Source: an uncultured Prevotellaceae bacterium (GTDB lineage: Bacteria > Bacteroidota > Bacteroidia > Bacteroidales > Bacteroidaceae). Taken from it: 7,767 bases of DNA. The DNA lies in assembly GCA_946644025.1 (NCBI GenBank), contig CAMPCG010000133.1:1-7767 (forward strand), read 5' to 3'. How positions within the stretch are numbered: the stretch's first letter is position 1; every line of letters begins with the position of its first letter. The translations under genes were made by a program, and so were the position numbers. Below, in pieces: positions 1-5,275 of this stretch. The notes below the pieces were generated by a model. It made no database searches. It was not told where the DNA came from and saw only the letters and a list, made by a program, of their open reading frames with translations.

Positions 1-575
1 GCGAAAACATGAAATACTTCCTCGAGGCCATCATGCCCACCTGCGAGGAGTGCGACATGAACATGTGCGTGCATCCCGACGACCCGCCCATCGAGATTCT
101 GGGACTGCCGCGCATCGTGCGCACGGCCGACGACATACGCTGGTTCCTCAACGCCGTGCCCAACAAGCACAACGGCCTGACCTTCTGCGCCGGTTCGTTG
201 AGTGCCGGGGCCTATAACAACGTGGTAGAGATGGCCCGCGAGTTTGCACCGCGCACCCACTTCGTCCACCTGCGCTCATGCCACATCTTCCCTAACGGCG
301 ACTTCACCGAGGCCAGCCACCTGGGCGGAAGGGCCGACATCATCGAACTGTGCCGTATCTTTGAGAAAGAGAATCCGAAGCTGCCCATGCGCGTAGACCA
401 CGGCATGACCTTCACCGACCAGCCCGGAGGAATCATGGACGAGAGCAGCCACGGCCACAATGCGGGCTACACCCTCCTGGGACGTATGTTCGCGCTGGGA
501 CAGGTGCAGGGCATACTGGCCACCGTAGACCGTGAATTGGGAATAGAGTACAAACAGCCTGGATTCTTTGATTAA
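1..575 (+). CDS. uxuA: Mannonate dehydratase, 3' part (5' end outside window)
   Basis: Mannonate dehydratase removes water from D-mannonate to give 2-keto-3-deoxygluconate in cytoplasmic glucuronate catabolism. The frame is already open at base 3, so this is a C-terminal fragment of about 190 codons, roughly half the usual length of about 390. UxuA hallmarks visible in order: an HPDDPP motif (His at 72-74), a Leu-Pro-Arg-Ile-Val segment, TFCAGS (Cys at 186-188), HFVHLR (second His at 267-269), and RVDHGMTF (Asp at 396-398). These His/Cys/His/Asp positions match the metal-binding and catalytic residues known for the family. The C-terminus, with GYTLLGRMFALGQVQGI, is also typical. The frame ends at a TAA at 573-575. 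An apparent ATG at base 9 is an internal methionine, not the start. Partner genes such as uxuB would lie upstream or elsewhere and are not seen. Identification is confident. Confidence 0.94.
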   Translation, partial: ENMKYFLEAIMPTCEECDMNMCVHPDDPPIEILGLPRIVRTADDIRWFLNAVPNKHNGLTFCAGSLSAGAYNNVVEMAREFAPRTHFVHLRSCHIFPNGDFTEASHLGGRADIIELCRIFEKENPKLPMRVDHGMTFTDQPGGIMDESSHGHNAGYTLLGRMFALGQVQGILATVDRELGIEYKQPGFFD

Positions 576-592
576 TTGGAAGATAGGGGAGC

Positions 593-610
593 GCGGGCGT
601 CCTCGTCCGC
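593..610. repeat. Small GC-rich palindrome between uxuA and the GH25 gene
   Basis: A seven-base-pair stem (593-599 with 604-610, one G-T wobble) closes a four-base TCCT loop. It sits 17 bases after the uxuA stop. No T-run follows, so it is not a classic intrinsic terminator. It could be a REP-like dispersed palindrome or could protect the uxuA mRNA 3' end. The structure is seen directly; the role is a guess. Confidence 0.35.
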
Positions 611-629
611 ATGAAATTAAGATTGAAGG

Positions 630-1328
630 ATGAAACAACTATATTTATTATTAACCTTCTGTGCCGTGTTTGCCATGAAGGCGGCGGCGCAGACTAATCC
701 GTACCTCTGCTGCGAGGACACTTGTGCCCACACCCACGGCATCGACATGAGCCACTACCAGGGTGAAGTTTTCTGGGAAACCATCGGCGAGCACACCAAC
801 ATGGCCTACGTCTACCTGAAGGCCACCGAGGGCGGCGACCGCATTGACGCACGCTATGAGCGAAACATAGACCTGGCTCACCGCCACGGACTGAAGGTGG
901 GCAGCTACCACTTCTTCCGGCCTAAGACTCCGTTGCGCCAGCAGCTGAAGAACTTCAAGACCCAGTGCCTGCCAGGAGAGCAAGACCTCATACCCATGCT
1001 CGACGTGGAGACAACGGGAAACCTGAGCTCGAAGGCTTTCTGCGACTCACTGCGTAAGTTCTTGGTTCTTATGGAGGAAGCCTACCATCAGAAACCATTG
1101 GTCTACACCTTCCGCAACTTCTACAACAAGCACTTGCAGGGTGTGCTCGACGACTATCACCTGATGATTGCCATGTACAGCGACGAGATGCCCATGCTCG
1201 CCGACGGACGCGACTACACCATCTGGCAGTATACCAGCAAAGGGCGCATCGTGGGAGTGACGACAGAGGTGGACAAGAGCCGATTCATGGGCAAACACTC
1301 ACTGCGGGAGATACGATACAGACATTAA
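630..1328 (+). CDS. Secreted GH25-family lysozyme (N-acetylmuramidase)
   Basis: Predicted glycoside hydrolase family 25 enzyme, which cleaves the beta-1,4 bond between N-acetylmuramic acid and N-acetylglucosamine in peptidoglycan. Residues 1-20 form a signal peptide (Lys near the start, Leu/Phe/Ala core, AAA before Gln21), with no lipobox Cys, so the protein should be released to the periplasm or outside. The GH25 barrel then follows: GIDMSHYQG with catalytic-type Asp39, AYVYLKATEG, GLKVGSYHFFRP, and the signature MLDVETTG with Asp125-Val-Glu127, where Glu127 is the expected acid. YTIWQYTSKG and EVDKSRF near the end also fit. The mature protein is a single domain with no SH3 or LysM modules. 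Three cysteines (27, 28, 32) lie just after the signal peptide. The ATG at 630 is the only start that keeps the signal peptide. prfA follows after 16 bp, suggesting co-transcription. It could serve wall remodelling or act against other bacteria; the sequence does not say which. Confidence 0.9.
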   Translation: MKQLYLLLTFCAVFAMKAAAQTNPYLCCEDTCAHTHGIDMSHYQGEVFWETIGEHTNMAYVYLKATEGGDRIDARYERNIDLAHRHGLKVGSYHFFRPKTPLRQQLKNFKTQCLPGEQDLIPMLDVETTGNLSSKAFCDSLRKFLVLMEEAYHQKPLVYTFRNFYNKHLQGVLDDYHLMIAMYSDEMPMLADGRDYTIWQYTSKGRIVGVTTEVDKSRFMGKHSLREIRYRH

Positions 1329-1344
1329 CACCCAACACCCCTAT

Positions 1345-2460
1345 ATGGCAGAGACAACCAACAATATTCTGGAAAAGCTCGACGGACTGGAAAGCCGCTT
1401 CGAGGAAGTATCGACACTCATCACCGACCCCAACGTCATTGGCGACCAGCAGCGCTTTGTCAAGTTGACTAAAGAGTACAAGGACCTTTCGGACATCATG
1501 GATGCCCGCAAGCGCTACATTGCCTGCCTGAACGGCATACGTGAGGCAAAGGACATACTGGCCAACGAGGACGACCCCGAGATGAAGGAAATGGCGCGCG
1601 AGGAGCTGGCCGCCAACGAGGCCCTGCAACCCAAGCTGGAGGAGGAGATAAAGATTGCACTCATACCCAAGGACCCCGAAGACGCGAAGAACGTGCAGAT
1701 GGAGATACGCGCCGGGACGGGTGGCGACGAGGCCTGCCTCTTCGCCGGTGACTTGTTCAAGATGTACAAGAGCTTCTGCGAGTCGAAGGGCTGGAGCCTC
1801 AGCGTCACCGACTTCAACGAGGGTGCCGTGGGCGGATACAAGGAGATAGACTTCGCCGTCTCGGGGGCCGATGTCTACGGCACGCTGAAGTACGAGAGTG
1901 GAGTTCACCGCGTGCAGCGTGTTCCTGCCACCGAGACGCAGGGACGTATGCACACCTCGGCTGCCACCGTCGCCGTGCTGCCCGAGGCCGACAAGTTCGA
2001 GGTCCATATCAACGAGGGCGAGATAAAGTGGGACACGTTCCGCTCCTCCGGTGCCGGCGGACAGAACGTGAACAAGGTTGAGTCGGGCGTTCGCCTGCGC
2101 TATATGTGGAAGAACCCCAATACGGGTGAGACTGAGGAAATACTCATCGAGTGTACCGAGACGCGCGACCAGCCGAAGAACAAGGAGCGCGCCCTTTCCC
2201 GCCTCTATACCTTTATATACGACAAGGAGCACCAGAAGTACATCGACGACATCGCCTCGCGCCGAAAGACGCTCGTCTCCACTGGCGACCGCTCGGCAAA
2301 GATACGCACCTACAACTTCCCGCAGGGCCGGGTGACCGACCACCGCATAGGCTACACCACCCACGACCTGCAGGGATTCCTCGCCGGCGATATTCAGCCC
2401 ATGATTGATGCGCTCACCGTGGCTGAGAACGCCGAGCGAATGAAGGAGACAGAACTATAA
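1345..2460 (+). CDS. prfA: Peptide chain release factor 1
   Basis: Class I release factor that reads UAA and UAG in the ribosomal A site and triggers release of the finished protein. At 371 residues it is close to the family norm (about 355-370). The RF1 codon-recognition tripeptide Pro-Ala-Thr is at residues 194-196, within HRVQRVPATETQGRMHTSA; RF2 would carry SPF instead. The universal GGQ motif, which enters the peptidyl-transferase centre, is at residues 238-240 in SSGAGGQNVNK. The N-terminal helical domain (residues 1 to about 110) and the GTGGDEA segment before the recognition domain are also present. The gene itself ends in TAA, which RF1 reads. The ATG at 1345 follows the GH25 stop by 16 bp, and the small membrane-protein gene follows after 25 bp. 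No strong Shine-Dalgarno sequence is seen, as is usual in Bacteroidota. It looks complete and ordinary. Confidence 0.98.
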   Translation: MAETTNNILEKLDGLESRFEEVSTLITDPNVIGDQQRFVKLTKEYKDLSDIMDARKRYIACLNGIREAKDILANEDDPEMKEMAREELAANEALQPKLEEEIKIALIPKDPEDAKNVQMEIRAGTGGDEACLFAGDLFKMYKSFCESKGWSLSVTDFNEGAVGGYKEIDFAVSGADVYGTLKYESGVHRVQRVPATETQGRMHTSAATVAVLPEADKFEVHINEGEIKWDTFRSSGAGGQNVNKVESGVRLRYMWKNPNTGETEEILIECTETRDQPKNKERALSRLYTFIYDKEHQKYIDDIASRRKTLVSTGDRSAKIRTYNFPQGRVTDHRIGYTTHDLQGFLAGDIQPMIDALTVAENAERMKETEL

Positions 2461-2485
2461 ACAACTTTTTAAACGAAGTAGTTAT

Positions 2486-2731
2486 ATGGGACTTTGGAAT
2501 GACATTAAAAAGGAATGGACCTGGGCCAGCATCAAGGAGAACTGGCGCGACTATGTTGCCGTCTTTATGGCTGCGATCGTAGCCCAAGAACTTTCCAAGG
2601 GAAGCACTTGGCTCTGGTTCCTTCTGTGGGTAGTAACCTTTGTAGCTACAAGATTTGTCCTCCTGATAATTGTAAGACTCGTAAAGTATAACCATCATGA
2701 CACGAGAAGCATTAATACAGCAAATACGTGA
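2486..2731 (+). CDS. Small membrane protein of unknown function between prfA and pyrF
   Basis: An 81-residue protein that I do not recognise. The N-terminus is amphipathic and Trp-rich ([13 protein letters not shown], then ENWRDY). A moderately hydrophobic stretch follows at about residues 23-36, then a strongly hydrophobic one at about 42-66 rich in Trp, Leu, Phe and Val, ending in Arg and Lys. This suggests one or two membrane helices with a positively charged C-terminal tail. The ATG at 2486 lies 25 bp after prfA. The last 35 nt overlap the start of pyrF in another frame (2697-2731), so the tail after about residue 70 ([13 protein letters not shown]) is constrained by, or is a by-product of, the pyrF start. 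Codon use is plausible for a real gene, and filling an otherwise empty 236-bp gap in a tight operon supports it. Conservation in related genomes would decide it. Confidence 0.6.
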   Translation: MGLWNDIKKEWTWASIKENWRDYVAVFMAAIVAQELSKGSTWLWFLLWVVTFVATRFVLLIIVRLVKYNHHDTRSINTANT

Positions 2732-3563
2732 GAAGCAGTCGTTCCTCTGCGTAGGCCTCGACCCCGACATTAAGAAGATTCCGCAGTGTGTCATCGACGA
2801 CTGCAAGGCCGAGCTGGGCGATGACGAGGAGTACGACGACACGCTCGCCATCATGGCGTTCAACCAGGCCATTATCGACGCCACCGCACCTTACTGCGTG
2901 GCCTACAAGCCCAACCTCGCCTTCTACGAGTCGCTGGGCTCCATGGGCGTGGCAGCCTACGAGGAGACGGTGGCCTATCTGCGCGAGAACTATCCCAACC
3001 ACTTCATCATCGCCGACGCCAAACGTGGCGACATCGGCAACACGTCGAAGATGTATGCCCGTTCGTTCTTCGAGGGCGACACGCAGGTCGACGCCCTCAC
3101 CGTTGCTCCCTATATGGGCGAGGACAGCGTCGCTCCCTTCCTCGACTATGCCGGTAAGTGGGTGGTGCTGCTGGCGCTGACCAGCAACAAGGGCAGCCAG
3201 GACTTCCAGCTCTTCGAGGACCGTGACGGGTTGCGTCTCTTTGAAAAAGTGCTGCACCAGAGCCAGCAGTGGGGCACGGAGGAGAACATGATGTACGTCG
3301 TCGGTGCCACTCAGGGCCGTATGTTCGAGGACATCCGCAAGATAGCTCCGCGTCACTTCCTGCTCGTCCCCGGCGTGGGCGCACAGGGCGGTTCGCTCGA
3401 AGAGGTCTGCCGATATGGCATGACAGCGGACTGCGGCCTGTTGGTGAACTCCTCACGAGGCATCATCTACGCTTCGTCGGGCACCGACTTTGCCGAAGTG
3501 GCTGGCATAAAGGCAAAGGAGTTGCAAGAGCAGATGGCCCTGCAGCTGGAGAATTATTCGTAG
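2697..3563 (+). CDS. pyrF: Orotidine 5'-phosphate decarboxylase (long, type 2 form)
   Basis: Converts orotidine 5'-phosphate to UMP, the last step of de novo pyrimidine synthesis, in the cytoplasm. The 288-residue length fits the type 2 PyrF group rather than the shorter (about 230) E. coli form. Motifs: [14 protein letters not shown] near the N-terminus, with the substrate-contact Asp; AYKPN with Lys71; the catalytic D-x-K-x-x-D cluster as Asp107-Ala-Lys109-Arg-Gly-Asp112; VVGATQ; and [11 protein letters not shown] for the phosphate-binding region. The chosen ATG at 2697 gives the standard N-terminus ([22 protein letters not shown]), even though it lies within the 3' end of the preceding small gene; the 35-nt overlap suggests translational coupling. 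The stop is TAG at 3561-3563, and the gene overlaps the convergent permease gene by 10 nt. The active site appears intact. Confidence 0.97.
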   Translation: MTREALIQQIREKQSFLCVGLDPDIKKIPQCVIDDCKAELGDDEEYDDTLAIMAFNQAIIDATAPYCVAYKPNLAFYESLGSMGVAAYEETVAYLRENYPNHFIIADAKRGDIGNTSKMYARSFFEGDTQVDALTVAPYMGEDSVAPFLDYAGKWVVLLALTSNKGSQDFQLFEDRDGLRLFEKVLHQSQQWGTEENMMYVVGATQGRMFEDIRKIAPRHFLLVPGVGAQGGSLEEVCRYGMTADCGLLVNSSRGIIYASSGTDFAEVAGIKAKELQEQMALQLENYS

Positions 3564-4804
3564 CGCATAGACTTGGCCGGGTGTATGCGCGATACAAGGT
3601 AGCTGGGGCCGATGAGCACCAGCACACTGATAAGGAGCGTGGCGGCGTTCAGCAATAGAAAGACGGGAATGTTCATCTCCATGGGAGCCTTGCTGACGTA
3701 GTAAGTCTGAGGGTCGAGCGAGACGAGGCCCGTCTGTTGCTGGAGCAGCACGATGCCGATGCCGATGATGTTTCCCCACAACATTCCCCGGCCAATGATG
3801 AACACCGCAAACCAAAGGAAGGTATGGCGCACGGTCTTATTCCGTGCGCCAAGCGCTTTCATCACGCCAATCATCTGTGTACGTTCCAGAATGATGATGA
3901 GCAGTCCGCTTATCATCGTGAATCCTGCCACGGCCACCATCAAGGCCAGGATAATCCACACATTGATGTCGAGCAGCTCCAGCCAGGAGAACACCTGGGG
4001 GTAGGCTGCGGTGATGGTCAGCGGCGCCATGAGGTTGCCGTTGGCATCGTATCGTCCCTTGAGCTGCAGGGCCACCCTGCGGTTCGTCTCGTCGAGGCGG
4101 GAGAAGTCGTCCACCTGCAGTTCAGCTCCCGTACACTCGTCGCCTGTCCAGCCGTTCAGCTTACGGGTGGCATAGAGGTCGGTGAGACAAATCAGGTCGT
4201 CGAACCGCTTCATGTTCGTCTGGTAGATAGCGTTCACGGTGAAGCGGCGGGCGCGCACATCGTCCGTGCTGATGAAGTAGGCGTGAACACGTTCGCCCAC
4301 CTTCAGCCGCAGTTTGTCGGCCATGGTCTTCGAGATGACGAGGGGGTAGCTCGTGGCCGTGTCGCAGAACGCGGGCAGCTCACCCTCCAGCAGACACTCG
4401 TTGAGGAACGTCGTGTCATATTCCGGCCCGATGCCCTTCAGCATCACGCCCAGGAAGTCGTCGTCGGTCTTGAGTATTCCCTGCGTCATGGCCACACGTC
4501 CCACGTGGCTGACACCCTCCACGCTTTCCAGCTCACGCATCAGGCTGTCGCCGATGCACACCGTGCGGTTGCCGGCGGTCATCGCCACCGACTGCACGTT
4601 CATCACCTGTATATGGCTGCCAAAGCCCGCCACCTTGTCCCTGATGGTGTGCTTGAAGCCCAGCACCACGCTCACCGTGACAATCATCACGGCCAGTCCG
4701 ATGGCCACCCCGATGGTGGCAATCCTGATGGCCGGGCGGCTCACCTTCCGGCGGTCGCCCTCTTCGCCGTAGATGCGGCGCGCTATGAAAAGGGGGAGGT
4801 TCAA
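3554..4804 (-). CDS. ABC transporter permease, LolC/LolE lipoprotein-releasing type
   Basis: A 416-residue inner-membrane protein of the FtsX/MacB permease superfamily, most like LolC/LolE, which with the ATPase LolD extracts lipoproteins from the inner membrane for delivery to the outer membrane. The N-terminal [12 protein letters not shown] is typical of Bacteroidetes members. A first membrane helix (about 26-50, [20 protein letters not shown]) is followed by a large periplasmic domain (about 51-280), then three helices at about 281-306, 328-354 and 380-405. The link between helices 2 and 3 contains the cytoplasmic coupling segment [14 protein letters not shown], expected to contact the ATPase. 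The C-terminus HPAKSMRYE is the usual family ending. The start is TTG (complement of 4802-4804); no ATG lies upstream before an in-frame stop near 4847, and the homologous N-terminus begins exactly at this codon. No lolD lies next to it. LolC versus LolE cannot be decided, and some Bacteroidetes have a single merged type. Confidence 0.88.
   Translation of the reverse strand: MNLPLFIARRIYGEEGDRRKVSRPAIRIATIGVAIGLAVMIVTVSVVLGFKHTIRDKVAGFGSHIQVMNVQSVAMTAGNRTVCIGDSLMRELESVEGVSHVGRVAMTQGILKTDDDFLGVMLKGIGPEYDTTFLNECLLEGELPAFCDTATSYPLVISKTMADKLRLKVGERVHAYFISTDDVRARRFTVNAIYQTNMKRFDDLICLTDLYATRKLNGWTGDECTGAELQVDDFSRLDETNRRVALQLKGRYDANGNLMAPLTITAAYPQVFSWLELLDINVWIILALMVAVAGFTMISGLLIIILERTQMIGVMKALGARNKTVRHTFLWFAVFIIGRGMLWGNIIGIGIVLLQQQTGLVSLDPQTYYVSKAPMEMNIPVFLLLNAATLLISVLVLIGPSYLVSRIHPAKSMRYE
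3563..3590. other. Hairpin just after the pyrF stop, inside the 3' end of the permease gene
   Basis: A perfect seven-base-pair inverted repeat (GCGCATA at 3563-3569, TATGCGC at 3584-3590) with a 14-base loop begins at the last base of the pyrF stop codon. There is no T-run on the pyrF side. It may stabilise or end the pyrF transcript where the two genes converge. It lies in permease coding sequence, so chance pairing is possible. Confidence 0.3.
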
Positions 4805-4829
4805 TGTGTTTGTTCCTTGAATTAGGCCA

Positions 4830-4861
4830 CAAATGTACGGATTATTCTACAAACAGCCAAA
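4830..4861 (-). promoter_or_regulatory. Bacteroidetes-type promoter for the LolC/E permease
   Basis: On the minus strand, a -33 element TTTG (complement of 4858-4861) and a -7 element TACATTTG (complement of 4830-4837) are separated by 20 bp. Both match the Bacteroidetes primary sigma consensus TTTG / TAnnTTTG with typical spacing. Transcription would begin around 4822-4826, giving a leader of about 20 nt before the TTG start at 4804. This also argues against a start further upstream. Confidence 0.65.
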
Positions 4862-4962
4862 CATTTACCTTCTTTTCTGCATAGAAACACAAAAAACTGT
4901 TAAAAGAGGCATTGCAAAGAAAACTTTTTGGCTCACGTCAGCACCTTTTACGGAATTATAAT

Positions 4963-4970
4963 TACCTTTG
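4963..4970 (+). promoter_or_regulatory. Candidate -7 promoter box for the structured RNA / surface-protein gene
   Basis: TACCTTTG is a perfect match to the Bacteroidetes -7 consensus TAnnTTTG on the plus strand, preceded by an AT-rich stretch. No clear TTTG -33 element lies about 20 bp upstream; the nearest, at 4927-4930, is 32 bp away. If used, transcription would start near 4975, upstream of the long hairpin, leaving about 300 nt of leader before the ATG at 5276. Moderate support only. Confidence 0.4.
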
Positions 4971-5009
4971 CCATGAAAATAGTATTGACAAGACAAAACG
5001 GACATTAAG

Positions 5010-5150
5010 CTTTTGTAGCTTCTCTTAGGAATCTGGACAATTCCGACACGATAGAAGGTGCATCAGTTCTAATGCCACGCTGCTGAGGCGTGGGCATGAC
5101 TGATTTCTATCGTGGGCAAGTCCAGAGCCTCTAAGAGAGATCCATAAAAG
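5010..5150 (+). ncRNA. Long nested hairpin: unclassified structured RNA or leader element
   Basis: A nearly continuous imperfect hairpin is visible. From outside in, the paired segments are: 5010-5014 with 5146-5150; 5021-5028 with 5131-5138 (TCTCTTAG/CTAAGAGA); 5032-5038 with 5120-5126 (TCTGGAC/GTCCAGA); 5047-5056 with 5105-5114 (ten perfect pairs, CACGATAGAA/TTCTATCGTG); 5062-5067 with 5099-5104; and 5072-5080 with 5088-5097 (one bulged G), closing a seven-base loop TGCTGAG at 5081-5087. Short internal loops separate the stems. A T-rich stretch (5163-5177) follows and a -7 box lies upstream, so a transcript of about 200 nt is conceivable. I cannot match it to tRNA, SRP RNA, 6S RNA, tmRNA or a riboswitch I know. 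It could instead be the 5' leader of the gene at 5276, or a small non-autonomous inverted-repeat element, though no target-site duplication is evident. Strand is assigned from the promoter box and T-run only. Confidence 0.45.
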
Positions 5151-5275
5151 TCATTGCCCATGCTTTTCTTTTTCTTTGACATAAGGACAGGATATTTCGA
5201 CAGAAGGACAAAAGGACAGAATCAACTGAGACAAAAGAACATAGTAACAACCAAACTAAAAACAAGCAAAAGCGT
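5151..5275 (+). promoter_or_regulatory. T-rich tract and A-rich leader before the surface-protein gene
   Basis: Bases 5163-5177 are almost pure T with a few C and could serve as the release tract of a terminator after the hairpin. The heptamer AAGGACA then occurs three times (5183-5189, 5204-5210, 5212-5218). The last 55 bases are very A-rich and lack a Shine-Dalgarno sequence, as is usual for Bacteroidota start regions. No second good promoter was found here. Together with 4805-5009, this is all the DNA between the divergent genes outside the hairpin; no further gene is seen in it. Confidence 0.35.

Noticed and set aside
1285..2364. A 359-codon minus-strand open frame
   Set aside because: It lies wholly opposite prfA, and its composition is what reverse-complementing GC-rich codons gives; prfA has clear motifs.
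2712..3356. A 214-codon minus-strand open frame
   Set aside because: Antisense shadow of pyrF, which has an intact active site and family-typical length.
3737..4825. A 362-codon plus-strand open frame, rich in His and Gln
   Set aside because: It is antisense to the LolC/E permease, shows no domain, and its His/Gln/Val-rich composition is typical of a shadow frame.
4973..5008. An 11-codon mini-ORF (MKIVLTRQNGH) between the -7 box and the hairpin, as a possible leader peptide
   Set aside because: Its ATG would coincide with or precede the expected transcription start, it has no run of identical amino acids, and such short frames are frequent by chance.
5010..5150. Retron msr-msd RNA
   Set aside because: The long hairpin with outer inverted repeats is suggestive, but no reverse transcriptase follows; the next gene is a secreted protein.
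5010..5150. 6S RNA or SRP RNA
   Set aside because: It lacks the large central bubble of 6S RNA and the conserved SRP loop sequence (GGAA apical loop with AGCA/AGG elements).
5010..5150. Insertion sequence or MITE
   Set aside because: Not excluded, but there is no transposase anywhere in the window and no target-site duplication at either candidate boundary, so it was not annotated as a mobile element.
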